Positions 1 through 11,715 of a DNA stretch of 64,000 bases are shown piece by piece. Source of the DNA: Salvator merianae. Its lineage: Eukaryota > Chordata > Lepidosauria > Squamata > Teiidae. The notes below the pieces were generated by a model, which made no database searches, was not told the origin of the DNA, and worked only from the letters and a program-made list of their open reading frames with translations. Both the position numbers and the translations under genes were made by a program. The first letter of the stretch is position 1; each line of letters begins with the position of its first letter. The DNA is taken from contig QVOM02000112.1 in assembly GCA_003586115.2 (NCBI GenBank), positions 102,127,174 through 102,191,173 of the forward strand. The letters are read 5' to 3'.

Positions 1-734
1 TTTCATATGTGGAAGCAGGTACGAACACTGTATGTCGGGAGCAGTATTCACTAGGCCTCCACACAGTTTACTATGTACTAGGATCACTACGCCTCCACAC
101 GCAGTACTATGTACCAGAATCCATACCAAATATGCTTATCTCCCCAGACTTCACAGAACTGTGCACTTTAGCATTCTAACTTGAATTGATTACTGCTGTT
201 GTGCAATTACAGTTGTTGGTTAACTATCCAAATAACGTACACTTACGCCGAGAGTGATTTGAATAAATACTCCCTTATCCCTTAGGATGCCGGCTCTGTA
301 CTGGCAGAAATCAGTAGCCAGGAAATGATTTCTGACATGGTTACATTTAGCTATAGTGTATAGCTATAAATAGTCCAAATACTGTCTGATTGTTCTTGAG
401 CATGCTGAATTATTTCCCATAACCCATACAATTATTACTTTAAACACACAAGGTATCTCAATGTTTTAATCAGTCATACTTCAAAAGATGGTAAATGCCT
501 GTTGAAAACCAAGATGAGTGCTTTTAGATGGAGATAAGTGTGTTGTCTTTCATTAGTAGCAAGAAGGTGGGAAGTTTTTAGTTCAGCAGACCCTGGCCTG
601 TGGATTTAAGTGTACAATTTTTTTGCCAAAATAATCTTTCCCCTTATTGGTGATCATGCCAAATAACAGAATTTACATTATGTTAGGGAAAGGAAGAACA
701 TGCATCTCGGTGAATATACAGTCAGTGTTATAGA
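1..734. other. USPL1 downstream flank, no gene seen
   Basis: I see no coding exon or recognised repeat in most of this AT-rich stretch. One small feature is a two-copy tandem repeat at about 49-121. Two units of roughly 36 bases share the words CCTCCACAC and ACTATGTAC with a few differences. The short open frames here lack codon structure and look accidental. Confidence 0.4.
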
Positions 735-941
735 TTAGCAATTCCCAACCTGGGTACCTGCACCTGCAGGGGTACAAGCCAAGTCATTTAAGGGTATGTG
801 AGAAAAACTGCGTAACTGTAGAAAAAATTGAAATAACAGCAACTATATTAATTACAAATATTTTGCTAATATGAATGGTGCAGACTATGGAAATGGGTTG
901 TTAAGGGCTATGCACGTGAAAACAGATTGCGAACCACTGTA
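733..941. mobile_element. Decayed hAT-like nonautonomous DNA element
   Basis: The left end reads TTAGCAATTCCCAACCTGGG and the right end GCGAACCACTGTA. Their reverse-complement resemblance (CAGTGGTTC-type start) fits the short terminal inverted repeats of hAT elements. The interior is noncoding. No clean 8 bp target duplication is visible, so the copy is old or my ends are a few bases off. Confidence 0.35.
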
Positions 942-2174
942 CAGGTGAAAGGCAGTGAGGAATGAATGCATTTGCATTGAGTCCCACATCAAATAGCTTG
1001 ATAACATCTCTCTATCCTGTGAACAGTTTTAAAAATGTTGTTAACAAACCATTCTTGTTGCATCAAACAACAAGCAAATTAATAAGTGTGGTTTAACAGC
1101 TAGTACTGGACTGGAACCCAAGAATCCATGGTTCAAAAATCCCCACTAGCTGTGGAAGCTTGCTGGGTATCCTCAAGTTCATCACTGCTTCTCAGGTTGC
1201 CTACCTCACAGATCTTAGTGGCAAAATGGAGAATGTATGCTGCTTGGAGCTCTTTGGAAGAAAGACAAAATATAAATGGCAAAACCACATAAATGTAGGA
1301 TACCCTTTTCTAACTTTGTACCCCTCGGATACTGTACTGTAATACAAAGAGACACAGGATTTGGTTTTAGATGGCCACAACTTTTGGAAAACCTTTTTTT
1401 TTCATTAAAGCTGAACCTGTAGCCAGCTGAAATTATTTATTGTGATCCAATTAAGCAAAATTATTAGGATGCACACAATGACAGAACACTGTTCAGAACA
1501 AGTGCTTTATAGCTTTATCTTGGCATCACTGTGGTACCCAATGACTATAAGGACTTTTATATACTACAAAGAGACTGACAAGGTCAACCTTTTTCATAGG
1601 GGTACACATTAAGGGAAGGTGTGTAAATGATGGACTATTGAGCACTCAAGGAATTGACAACCCCACCTAACTATATAGCGTACATCTACCACTGAACAGA
1701 AGGCAGACACACTCATGTATATGTAGTAGAAAAATTCAGAGAAGCCAATTGAACATACATTAACGGCCAACTGGAAAAATCTGGTGCTTCTGCTCTGAAG
1801 TTACACAGGTGAGTCAGGAGGCAATTTGCCTACTTCAGTGCTTTGAGAAAAACCAAAAATGCCTTAAAAGAGAGGGGAGGTAGAAGCTGGCAATGATAAT
1901 CATTGACCTTACATGACATTTATACTGTTACTGGTTACAGATGTTTGCTGGTTGATAAAAATTAAAAAATAGAGAAGGAAAAAGCAAAGCAACACTTCTA
2001 ACTATTGAGATGACACAAAATGGCTTTACAAACACAGGAGGGTCTGCAGACGTCCTCTGTTTTATCGTTCTGTGTGACACAAAATCTTCTCTCCTGGAAG
2101 TACTTACTTTGAAACAATAAAGAGCACAAACCAAATTAAGAATACAAAACACAGCCTCCAAATAAAAAATGTTC
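942..2174. other. USPL1 downstream flank, no gene seen
   Basis: No conserved open frame or recognised repeat is seen. A TTTATT at 1436-1441 (AATAAA on the minus strand) could be a distal polyadenylation signal for USPL1, which would give a 3' UTR of about 850 bases. Nothing else supports it over the proximal site. Confidence 0.35.
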
Positions 2175-2179
2175 ACATT

Positions 2180-2185
2180 TTATTT
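2180..2185 (-). terminator. USPL1: Candidate USPL1 polyadenylation signal
   Basis: TTTATT on the plus strand is AATAAA on the minus strand. It lies about 90 bases beyond the USPL1 stop codon (2272-2274), so the shortest 3' UTR would end near 2160-2165. The hexamer is seen directly; its use is inferred. A second AATAAA at 1436-1441 is an alternative. Confidence 0.4.
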
Positions 2186-2271
2186 CAAGGAGTAACCATG
2201 TGCAAAATCAGTCCGAAACAGTTTGTTGCTGTTGAACCAAAGAAGGGCATGTAATATTGTTAAAACACAAT

Positions 2272-4136
2272 TTACCAAGTTAATAAAGATTCATCAAAAT
2301 GATGCAAAACTTCAGCATCGTCCATTACTGAATTTAACACAGAACTTGTTAATAAATCTTCCCAAATATCTTGTTTCACAGGACTTTCAAAGTCGAGTTT
2401 CTTTTGGGATGACTTGAGTGCCAAAAAGTCTGTATGACTCTCACATCCACTTTCTTTCAATGAATTGCAAATGGTTTGGCCATTACTTGTGTCCTGTCCA
2501 ACAGCAGGTGCACCATTTTGCACTGGAGATTCTGGACAGCTACCCCCTATTTCCAGATACCTGCATTCTTGTTCTTGGGGAAGGTCCAAAGAAGCAACTG
2601 TTGTAGCAGGAGAAAGTAACTCAGATAAAATATCATCATAACTTGAAGTGCTGCAGTAAGACGTAGTGGTACTTGGAGAAATCACAGATACACTATCCGC
2701 AGTATTGCTTTGGTAATGCTGTGAATCAGGTGTGTTCTGTGGGCATTCTCCTTCCTTCTTGGATCCAGACTTTAACCGGTTATTCATCCTTTTCTTGGGA
2801 GACTGCCTGTTTCTTACACAAGTCTTTGTTAGTTTATCTAGCAAAGCTAACCTCTCCTTTTTAGCTTTAAGCTGCTGAAGAAGTGTAAGGCGCAGTTGAT
2901 GAGCTGTATCAACACTTGAGGAAGCATTCTCAGCTAATGTAAAGTTTTTATGCTCACCTTGGTTTTGTTTGAGCTGCGTAGGTTTACTTGCAGGAACTGA
3001 TGAGTCTGCACTCTTAATCAAAGCTATTTCTGTGCCACCAAAGATTCTAAAGAAGGAAGAGGTGCTAGAAGCAGATGGAGACAGTGTCTTCTGTGAAGAA
3101 CCCACAGCCTTATTTATTTCCTTCCTTGTTTGTTTTTTTGGGTGTTTAGGTTGGAAGCCACAAAACCGGCTTGCATGCCTCCCAAGTGAGTTAGCTTCTT
3201 TTCGAAGGGGTTTTTCAGAGGTCTCTGTAGTGCTACAGGTTAAGGCACTTTTAGGCATAAAAGATGGATATTTTTCAAGTAAGCCCTTTACCCAACTGCC
3301 TACAAATGATTTTGTACCTTTTTTATGGGGTGCCTGAGGGGAATCCCTTGTGGGAGCCGGAGTGTTAACCTGAGAATTTGCTATTTCTCTCGCTTGCTTG
3401 TGAATGTTGTGTACTTTGTGTGTGCTATTCTCCAGTACCATTTGGTGGATTTTGTTTTGTGGAATGGCTGCATCAAAGCTAGGAGACTGAACTGGTAATG
3501 TTACAGGGATATAAGTACTACTGGTAGGAACTCCTGGTGTAGCTACTGGCGTAGTAAGTATGTCACAAGTATGGTTTGTCTCTCCTTGATGTAAAGGACC
3601 AGCAGTATTTTCCAACAGTGTATGTTCATTTCTACAATTTTTTCCTTCCGAAGAAATTAGAGGCATATTGACCTCTTGTGGTACTTGCAATGTACCTGTT
3701 TCTCCCATCACTTTATCTTTTAATACTTGCTTGCCTTCCAGTGGGTCACCTGCTGTGCCAAGCAGAACATTTATGCAACTTGCAACACTACTTTGAGTCA
3801 CACTTTCCAAACTGGATAGCAAATTACTTTTGTTTCTACAAACCATGTTTTCTGTGTCATTTGTTTGTGAATTCAAACCACTGTCACTCTGAAAAATTAA
3901 AGCTGGATTATCTACAGCTTTGACATTATCAACACACACCACGGGAGAATCTGGTTGCGCTTTTAGAACAGAACGGTTCTTTGCTTCTTCATTTTGTTGC
4001 TGCAAATCCAGATAATTCGTTGCTCGTGTCAGTTTTCTTTCCCAGACGACAATGTGAATCTCTGAAGGAGGAACTCCAAAGTTCTTGTGCGGACGACAAT
4101 ATGAACCCTTTAAATCATCAAACTCCAGCCACGTTT
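2272..4136 (-). CDS. USPL1: USPL1 coding exon 8 (last): end of catalytic domain and C-terminal tail
   Basis: This is the large terminal exon of the SUMO isopeptidase USPL1, a Cajal-body-associated C98-family cysteine protease. The acceptor is at 4137-4138 (AG on minus, after a pyrimidine tract). The exon starts with two bases that complete a Glu codon split with exon 7, then reads TWLEFDDLKGSY, and ends in TAA at 2272-2274. The first Asp of that motif (predicted residue 462) matches the third catalytic residue of human USPL1. The next block, PSEIHIVVWERK, closes the peptidase fold. The remaining 550 or so residues are low-complexity Ser/Thr/Lys-rich tail with conserved islands: a FVGSWVKGLL motif, a Lys/Leu-rich helix around LLQQLKAKKERLALL, a YDDILSELLSP motif and a C-terminal LHHFDESL. 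No internal stop or frameshift is seen. Confidence 0.95.
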
Positions 4137-5967
4137 CTGAAAATACACAGACACTTCAGAATCTTAAGACAGAATACATATAAATTTAGCAGTAAGAAGA
4201 TCTGTTCATTTCAGCGAACATGCGCTCTTTCATTTCTTAACATTTTGTCACAGACATTAACTATTCTCCCAACAGCAGTACCTAACAGGCCCAATTACTA
4301 CCTTAAAGATATTTTTTCCATTCTTCTTCAATACCATACTACAACTTCCAAATCAAACCCCACTGAATGTAATAAAGGAGGGAGGATTCCTTTGTCTGAA
4401 TTCATGCTAGAATACCCATTCCCTTGTGGCCAGAAGAAGAAAATTCATCATCAATTTAATTCCTGTAACCTTCAGTTTTTTAAGAAGTATGTTTGTAGGT
4501 AACAACTTTGCTAACTGGCATCTTATATAAACAAGGATGGGCACTAATAAAAATGTCACACTGCGATCTGGTATTTACTCCAAGTTTGGATTTATAGTTG
4601 AAGAAGCCTGGGTTAAGGATTCAATGTATGAGGACAATTTCATAAATTTGATTATATTAATCTGAACCTCATTTTGTAATGAGGAATGTATGTTGTAATG
4701 AATTCATCTTTCTATCAATAATGTAAAAGCACACAAGCGGTCTAAGAGATTTCTTCCTCTGAAAATAATTTTCTGTATACAAGGAAGGGAATGAATCTTA
4801 CACCATTAGGTGATACTCTGGATAAGAAGACGTACTTGATTGCAGGCCCAGAGCTTACACACTTGTCCCTTATACTGCACAATTTTGTCAACACTGTTTT
4901 TACTTTTATATATTGTCCAAATACGCTATGCCTTGTCTAGAGCAGTCGTACAAGTTGTTGCTGTTTGGGAAGTCACGGTAAAGAGAAATGATTGCTAGCA
5001 ATGAAAACCAGCAGCTAGAGGCTGAATAACCACACGGTTCTCCCAACACAAGTTTGCATAAGGCAGTGGCAGGAGGGAACAATTTTACTATTGACTCACT
5101 GGAGGTTATTTCCACTGACGATATTTGTTACAACAAGGAATGATTTTGCAATTACATGCAGAAAAGAGTTGCATTAAAAACTGCCCTTTCACTCTCTCAC
5201 ACACATATCTTAAGTTTCTAAAGGAAGAAACATTTTTCTGTCACTTTACAAAAGCTTCTTTTTGCTGCTTCCTTTCCTTAGTTCCATATTGGGTAATTTT
5301 TTATTCACTATAGTTCAGGAAAGGTATTTACGTTTAGCTGCAACACAAAAACAGTCTACAACTATTTTTTTCTTAGATAACACATGCACAAACTAGTGGT
5401 AGCTTTATTTTCTAACGTGGCTTGTGCGCATTACGTGGTCAAACATTTGGTTGAACTTGCTCCATATAAGCATTTTGGGAATATATAAGTCTTAAATAAG
5501 CAGTTGAAACTGCATGTCTCCCCCGCCCCCCGACTAAACAGCCAAGTAACCCTAAGGATTTTACACAAACCAATATACCTAAGTATAGCAGAACAGATGC
5601 TACTTTGGGGCTAAATGGCCATAGGCTATCCACAAACATTGTTCAGATGCTCATGAAGTTTCCAGAAACAACTGAAGGATAAAAGTTGATGAATATATTA
5701 ATGCTGGAACCACTTCTCACACAAACAAACAAAAAACACAATTGCCCACACATGGATCCTGTTATACATACACAGATCTGAAAACAGGCAGGGGATAATC
5801 ATGGTTGAATCTTTAGCAGAAACGTAACAGGTAGATTACAAGAGAATAGCTTAAATTCTCCAGATACTACAAGTATGGTGGATCCTTGAGGTCTACATAT
5901 TCCCATTCATTTCCCCATTTTCCCTTGTAAGAATAAATAAGGTGGGTCTTACTTTTCTGGGAGGGTT
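4137..5967 (-). other. USPL1 intron 7, proximal part
   Basis: AT-rich intronic sequence with no coding exon or repeat that I can name. Open frames here, including a 173-codon plus-strand frame running from 3981 across the splice site into the intron, are shadows or chance. A C-run at 5520-5530 and AC-rich patches are the only visible biases. Confidence 0.5.
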
Positions 5968-6577
5968 AAGAGGACACAGGTATGTGGAATATTAGTTATA
6001 TAAATAAAACAGAAACTAAGAATTTATTCAAAAATCAAATGTCTCCGTTTGAGGATTGTGAAAAAGTTCAAGTATTTTGGAAAAAGGTAGAAGAAGAAAC
6101 CAACTATATATTGCAGAAGAACATTATATTAACAAAAGAATTATGTATAGGGCATATTCTGAATGGTAGTATCTTTAATGAAGGGAGATATTTATTTTGG
6201 ATCAATTAGTTTCAGCAGTGCTAGGAGTTCTGGTTTTTGGATGGAAAGATTTATTGAAATGGACTATGAAAAACTGGTATAAGTATATCATCAATCAAAT
6301 GAGATTTCAAATAGTAGATGAAATAAAAGAAGTATATAATTTACAATGTAGGAGAAGAGAAATAAAAGAGAAGTGGATGAAAGTGGAAGAATATCTGAGG
6401 ACAAACCTGGAGACTACAGACTTGTTTCAGCAGTTTAAAGGAGGCTTCCAATGAGCAACAAATTTAGGATTCTGGCATGAACTGGTGGTGGTGGGGAGGT
6501 TTATATGTCATGTATCAGTGGAAAAATAGATGTATATATATGTTTTGTCTCAAATTTTAAAAAAAGAGGACACAGGT
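5968..6577 (+). mobile_element. 5'-truncated L1 LINE with 14 bp target-site duplication
   Basis: The insert body at 5982-6563 encodes the C-terminal end of an L1-type ORF2. Words such as VFWKKVEEETNYIL and IKEVYNLQCRRREIKEKW resemble the tail of squamate L1 ORF2. It is split across two overlapping frames, so it carries at least one frameshift. It ends in an A-rich tail at about 6556-6565. The 14 bp string AAGAGGACACAGGT occurs exactly at 5968-5981 and again at 6564-6577, the signature of target-primed reverse transcription. It sits in USPL1 intron 7, opposite to the gene. The perfect duplication suggests a fairly recent insertion. Confidence 0.85.
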
Positions 6578-6806
6578 CTTTTGGCAAAATTTCTGTGTGT
6601 GGGCTTAATATTTAGCTCTGTTTTCACTATTTCAGCACTCACAGTGGCTTCTAGGAATGGAACCTTTGTAAGTGTTGAGCATTTGCTGTACTACTAACTG
6701 GCATTAACTTTACCAACTCCTATTATCTTATTACTAAGAAGCAAAACATGCACCAATCAGCATAAATAGATATGGTGGTTTAAAGGATATAATCAAATGC
6801 ATTTAC
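6578..6806 (-). other. USPL1 intron 7, end next to exon 7
   Basis: Short intron remainder between the L1 insertion and the donor of exon 7. Nothing else is recognised. Confidence 0.5.
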
Positions 6807-6964
6807 CGTTTGAATTCAAAATCCATGTTATGAAGTGGTTTGCATTCTGATACTGAACAACAGCTGTCACTTGGTAGGAATCGTCTTGAAATTCAAAGGA
6901 GTAAGCCTTCAGATCATTGTGTGGCAAGCCTTCGACAAAATGCATCATAAGTACTGGTGAGATG
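6807..6964 (-). CDS. USPL1: USPL1 coding exon 7: catalytic histidine
   Basis: 158 bp exon. The acceptor is at 6965-6966 (minus-strand TTGGTAG) and the donor GT at 6805-6806 (GTAAATG). It enters with one base completing Asn403 and leaves with one base of a Glu codon finished in exon 8. The translation runs ISPVLMMHFVEGLPHNDL, then QVTAVVQYQNANHFITWIL. The His of the NHFITW motif (predicted residue 446) corresponds to the catalytic His456 of human USPL1. The block is nearly collinear with the human protein. Confidence 0.95.
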
Positions 6965-7290
6965 CTACCAAAAAAATAATTGATAGATTTAGAACTGAGC
7001 AATGATACAGAAAGATTAGCAGGCAGGCATGTAGCTGTCTAATTATAAACTTTTATGATAGCCTCAAAAGACCCAAGACCGTAACAACCATGTAGCAAAT
7101 AAAACTATCTTAGAGCTTCTACAACATGATCCTTATAGGTTTTCAAGCAGCAGAACATATAAGAATGAATAAGGTTAATATATTGGTAAACTTATTTAAG
7201 ACACACTTCAAGCATCCTACTAAAACATACAGATTGGCTCAAACTCATTATTTTCCCAGTACTAATGATCTAAATATGGTCCACACTTAC

Positions 7291-7416
7291 TTTTCCAAAA
7301 CCAATTTTCTTCTTTGAGTCATGTGATTACAATTATTGCAAGGAGAAATGTGGACAGCACTGAGAGGGTGCCATTCTGGGATTATCTTTGTAAATGTTGT
7401 CAATGTTTTTTGACAC
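7291..7416 (-). CDS. USPL1: USPL1 coding exon 6: zinc-binding CxxC part of the peptidase
   Basis: 126 bp exon. The acceptor at 7417-7418 follows a strong pyrimidine tract and the donor GTAAGT is at 7285-7290. It reads CQKTLTTFTKIIPEWHPL, then SPCNNCNHMTQRRKLVLE. It starts with one base finishing the Arg of exon 5 and ends with two bases of Asn403. The CNNC motif pairs with the CSQC of exon 5 as the likely zinc-binding cysteines inserted in the peptidase fold. Confidence 0.93.
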
Positions 7417-8394
7417 CTGAGGGAAAGAGGGAAAACAAGCAATGATGCTCTGATATACCAACATTCATGTAAAGCTAAATAGCAACACAAACTCAAAGTG
7501 GTTGGAAGAGGAATCCTAATAAATGGTCTACATTAATAAAGAGAGAAAGAAAAAAAAAATTAATCAGCACCAATCAACAAAAAGGAAAAACCACAATGCT
7601 ATAAAAGGAAAGGACTTTAATCTTGTTCTTTAGCAAGCCCAACATGATTCAGACAGACACTTATCAAAGGTTATAAAACAGAATATAAAGGAATTACTTA
7701 TAGATAAGGCAATAGCAAGATATAGCTAAGGTTCAGGTTACGCTGAGACTAAACATAACATTTCATCTAATGATATTTTGAAGTTTTGTATACACCCTTC
7801 AACAGGCCAACTGTAGATTGTGCAAAGGTCAGCCTCCCTCCCCAAAACAGCAACGATTACCAGTAATTTCTTGAATATGGAAAACCATTACCAGTGAAAG
7901 CAACAAGGCTAGAGTGGCAGGAAGCAGTGGCAAATATTTTTTGCACCAGAAGTAGGTGCCACAGCAGTCAGGATCCAAACAAATTCTGTGATCCAAACCC
8001 GGTTGGAGATCCCTTACCCAAGTTGGCTCAGGTTGCTGAATTGGTCTGGACCATAATCTCTGAGGTGTCTGCTTCACATGCTTGCCTGCACTTTTTTTCA
8101 TGTCCCATTGTCACTTTCTTGCTGTTATGTTCAAGAAAAGACCCATGACTGTTGCTACTAAAGCTTGACCCTTCATACACCCTTAATCAAGAGCAAAGGA
8201 ACAACACTTCTGACCGCTTCTATGTAAAGCTTTGGAATGAGGTCCACAGCAAACTCCCTGCATGTATATAATGTTCCCACGGGTCTTGTATGCATTCTTT
8301 TCAGAGAGAAAAAGAGACGCACAGTAAGCTAAACGGTTACACTGTGCTTGGTCTAAAAGCAGGTGGAGGAAACGATAGTTTCTAGAGGACTAAC
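7417..8394 (-). other. USPL1 intron 5
   Basis: About 980 bases between exons 5 and 6. It is AT-rich with an A-run at 7545-7560. The open frames of 84-90 codons around 7829-8148 on both strands show no family resemblance. No repeat is recognised. Confidence 0.5.
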
Positions 8395-8524
8395 CTGTTA
8401 TGGACTTGGTGGCCACACTGTGAACATTCGAACATCCATAAATAAGAATGGAGAAACAGTTTCTCTATTTGAGGATCTTTCTGTAAAAACAGGGGAAAGG
8501 CAAACACTGGGCTTTCCTCTTCAC
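8395..8524 (-). CDS. USPL1: USPL1 coding exon 5: peptidase core with CSQC
   Basis: 130 bp exon. The acceptor is at 8525-8526 and the donor GTTAGT has its GT at 8393-8394. The translation is GEEESPVFAFPLFLQKDP, then IEKLFLHSYLWMFECSQCGH. It matches the human segment beginning ESPVFAFPL almost residue for residue. Two leftover bases at its end form Arg with exon 6. The second CxxC of the presumed zinc site (ECSQC) is here. Confidence 0.95.
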
Positions 8525-8951
8525 CTTCGACAAAAAAATGAAAAATACACATTGAAATTATAACTTGATACAAAAAAGACATATTACACATTTCAGTAAT
8601 TAAAAAATAAGAGACCAGACTGTATGCAACTATTTTATGCACTCTTAACCAAGCTCTAAAGGCTCTTCTTCAAAACATTATTTGAAGATTTAAAAACACA
8701 AGTCACAAGGGGCAGTTTTTGCAAACATTTGGGCATAAGACTCATGCTAACGTGCAAAGCAAATTTTGAAATCAGTTAATATAACGAAAACTTCAAGCTC
8801 AAAACATCTATGTAGGCTCTTGCACTGAATTATACACATTTCAAATATTCATATGAATAGAAATACCTAAGTACAGACTACTTTCATGTTGAGCACATGT
8901 ATGTTTTAGCATTTTTAGTAATGTATTTATTCAGAAACATGTTTTTGTTTG

Positions 8952-9080
8952 CTTAGAGGTGTGCAAAACACTGTTCTGAACAATTTAGAACAGCCAGACA
9001 ACCTCAGGGCTGCTATTTAGGTGCATTCACTTGCCTTTACCACCACTGCCCCCTCTGCCAAGGAGCTAGATTGAACTATT
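8952..9080. mobile_element. Fragment of the GGTGTGCAAAAC-type DNA element
   Basis: The string CTTAGAGGTGTGCAAAACAC and the following bases resemble the ends of the element at 16174-16590 (CTAGGGGTGTGCAAAACACC in reverse complement). Only one end is clear, so this is a truncated or solo-end copy in USPL1 intron 4. Confidence 0.35.
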
Positions 9081-9800
9081 ATTTGGGTACATGAATCTCA
9101 AAACCTGCGTGCTTGTTTAGTAATCCTACTATCAACTAAGTTGTTCAATTAAAATCTAATGGACCTAAACAGTAACACTGTAATACAGATTCTTATATTA
9201 GCTTGAAGAATTGAAGCCGTACCCCACTCTCTTGCTACCTACCATGTCCACAACCCAGCATAGGGTCCCTTTATGAGCAGAAGAGTAGAAAAATCGCAAT
9301 AAAACAGCGGTAGAGCTCATACTTTAAATGTAACCACTCATAGATACAATCCTGAGCAGTTTCAAACAGGGCTTGGAAGAAGTCTGCCTGAAATATTCAG
9401 TATTCCTGCCAATCATTGCAAACTATACTGAATAAGTTAGTGATCAACTATTTCTGTGCAGTACTTAGAGTTCTATGTTTAGAGGCAGTTTAGAATTAGA
9501 CATTTATTCAGAGAACACCGTAGTGAAGGCTATGGCTTCCATGCATAGTATGACAGCTTCTTAGCAGGGATCTGACAAGTCACTGCAGGAGGCAGGATTG
9601 CTTGGATAAATGAGACTTTTGATCCGATTTGATAGGAATCTTCTGCCTAAGCAAGTAATCAACGGCGCAGAAACAGTCAAAATACACAAAGTCACTAGAC
9701 TGCTGAAATCAGTAACAACTTGAAATATAACATTCTGATATAACTTTGAGAAGGAACTACCTCTGCATCCAAAAACAAAATATTTATTGTTTTCAGCTTA
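9081..9800 (-). other. USPL1 intron 4, unannotated part
   Basis: No exon or recognised repeat. The sequence is ordinary AT-rich intron up to the left end of the Tc1/mariner copy. Confidence 0.45.
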
Positions 9801-11030
9801 TAGTGCCATGAAAAAGTATTTGTCCCCTTCCTGCTTTCTTCTATTTTTACATATTTATTATACTTAATTGTTCAGCTCTTCAAAGACTAATATGAGATAA
9901 AGACAACCTGAGTAAATATAAAATACAGCTTTCAAACGAACATTTCATTTATTGAAGGAAAAAATTATCCAACACCCATATTACCCACATGAAAAGTGAC
10001 TGGCTTCTTAATTGCTTAGTCAACCAAGGACCCAAACTTAATTGATAACTGAGTTCAATCAAACTAGACATACCCAGCCCTGATCACTGCCAGCCCTGTT
10101 GAATCCAATCATTACTTAAAAAGAACATCTGCAGCAATGTGGAAAAGGTTAAAAGGTCTCAACAAGCAACACACTATGCCACGATTGAAAGCAATTCCAA
10201 AAGAGATGAGAAAGAAAGTTATGGAAATGTATCACTCTGGAGTGGGTTACAACGCCCTTTCTAAGGTTCTGAGATTCCAGAAAAACACAGCAAGAATCAG
10301 TATCTCAAAATGAAGAAAGATTAGAATTGTGGTGAGTCTTCCCAGAAGTAACCTCCTTCCAAAATTTCTCCAAGAGCATATTGACAACTCATCCAGGAAG
10401 TCACAAAAGAACTCAAACATCTAAGGAACTGCAGGCCTCTTTCGCCTCTGGCAAGTTAGCATTCATGATTCTACCATTAGAAATGCAATGAGCAAAAATG
10501 GTATCCCTGGGAGAGTTGCAAGATGAAACCTCTGCCAACCAAGAGAAACAAAAAGGGTTGTCTCATATTTGCCAAAAAAATACCTTGATGACTCCGAAGT
10601 CTTTTAGGATAATGTTTTGTGGTCCCTGAAGATGGTGGTGGTGTGTGATGAGGTGCTTTGCTGCTTCAGGGCTGGAGCAACTTATCATTATTTATTTATT
10701 TATTTATTTATTTGATTTGTCTACCTCCCAATACCACAGAACCATGGATTCTGCTCTATACCAGAAAATTCTGAAGTAGAATGCCCAGTCACCAGTCTGA
10801 TCTGAAGCTCAAGCACAACTGGGTTATGCAGCAAAACAATGATGTGAAGTACAAGAGCAAGTCCACCTGTGAATGGCTGAAATGATTGTTTGAAAGCTGT
10901 ATTTTGTGTTTACTCAGGTCATCTTTGTTTCATATGAAATTTTGTTTGAAGATCTGGAACAATTAAGTGTGACAAATATGCAAAAATAGAAGAAATCAGG
11001 AAGGGTGGCAAATACTTTTCCATGGCACTG
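9801..11030 (+). mobile_element. Decayed Tc1/mariner transposon with ~150 bp terminal inverted repeats
   Basis: The left end starts TAGTGCCATGAAAAAGTATT and the right end, in reverse complement, CAGTGCCATGGAAAAGTATT. The two stay similar for about 150 bases, and TA dinucleotides flank both ends (9799-9800 and 11031-11032). The interior keeps a degenerate transposase. The helix-turn-helix region reads IPKEMRKKVMEMYHSGVGY, and a later stretch near 10836-10885 resembles the QDND-PKHTSK region of the DDE domain. Stops and frameshifts make it inactive. It carries a TTTA microsatellite at about 10688-10714 and lies in USPL1 intron 4. The sharp ends and TA target sites make the superfamily call firm. 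Confidence 0.88.
10688..10714. repeat. (TTTA)n microsatellite inside the Tc1 element
   Basis: Six or more TATT/TTTA units in a row, followed by about 30 bases that do not fit the transposase alignment. Probably a small secondary insertion or expansion. Confidence 0.6.
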
Positions 11031-11156
11031 TATGCTTTATGCATGTTTAGTATATTTTATACGTATTTTATCTATGTTTTTAATCTTTGCAAGCCATCCT
11101 GAGAACTTCAGTTATTGGATGGCTAAAGTAATTTAGTAAACAAATAAATAAAATGG
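11031..11156 (+). repeat. L2-type LINE 3' tail fragment
   Basis: The sequence reads like the 3' end seen many times in this window (AAGCCATCCTGAGAACTTC, then an AAATAAATAAA end). It abuts the right end of the Tc1 element, so the transposon probably inserted beside or into it. Confidence 0.5.
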
Positions 11157-11247
11157 AGGAAGGGCTTTGCAGTTCAGAGGTGCAAATATAAAGATTTTTA
11201 TAACCTGCTTTCAAACTAAAAGCAAATAACCCTTAGCAATCACTTAC

Positions 11248-11361
11248 CCAATTTACATTTCAGCTGAGGCTTCAATTGGATAAAAATTGTATTTCTGATT
11301 TCATTCAGGAGTGATTCAGCTCTTGACAAAACATCCAAAGGAACTTCTGAAACACTTTCAC
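11248..11361 (-). CDS. USPL1: USPL1 coding exon 4
   Basis: 114 bp exon. The acceptor at 11362-11363 is preceded on minus by TTCTGTACAG, and the donor GTAAGT has its GT at 11246-11247. The translation is GESVSEVPLDVLSRAESL, then LNEIRNTIFIQLKPQLKCKLG. It aligns with the human segment ending in EIFISLQPQLRCTLG, between the Cys box and the ESPVFAF block. The exon starts with two bases completing the Gly codon from exon 3 and ends with one base. Without this exon the phases of exons 3 and 5 would still join, so a skipped isoform is possible in principle. Confidence 0.9.
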
Positions 11362-11674
11362 CTGTACAGAATAGTTCAATCTATTGATACATGGCAGACT
11401 TCTGATCTGAATCAACAACAACTGAATTCTACAAAATCATTCAATCCTAGATGGTTACACAAAGATAGGAGTTGGAGGCTAAATGAGATTACTGATGCCA
11501 TTCTTAAAACTACTGTTTAAAATTTCAATCACATTTCATGAAGTGCACAATCATTCAGTACATCTGATAAAGTCACACTTGCGTTCTATCTCTGTTGTAG
11601 CCAAAAGGCTCTTGCTTGGCACGGCTGTCCCAATTACCACAACAAGGGAATCGGTCTTCTTTAGAATGCTTTAT

Positions 11675-11676
<2 letters not shown>

Positions 11677-11707
<31 letters not shown>
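11677..11707. repeat. (AC)n microsatellite
   Basis: A run of about 15 AC dinucleotides in USPL1 intron 3, probably polymorphic. Confidence 0.95.

Positions 11708-11715
<8 letters not shown>

Noticed and set aside
3981..4502. 173-codon plus-strand frame overlapping the last USPL1 exon
   Set aside because: It crosses the USPL1 splice acceptor on the opposite strand and is a shadow of that exon plus intron.
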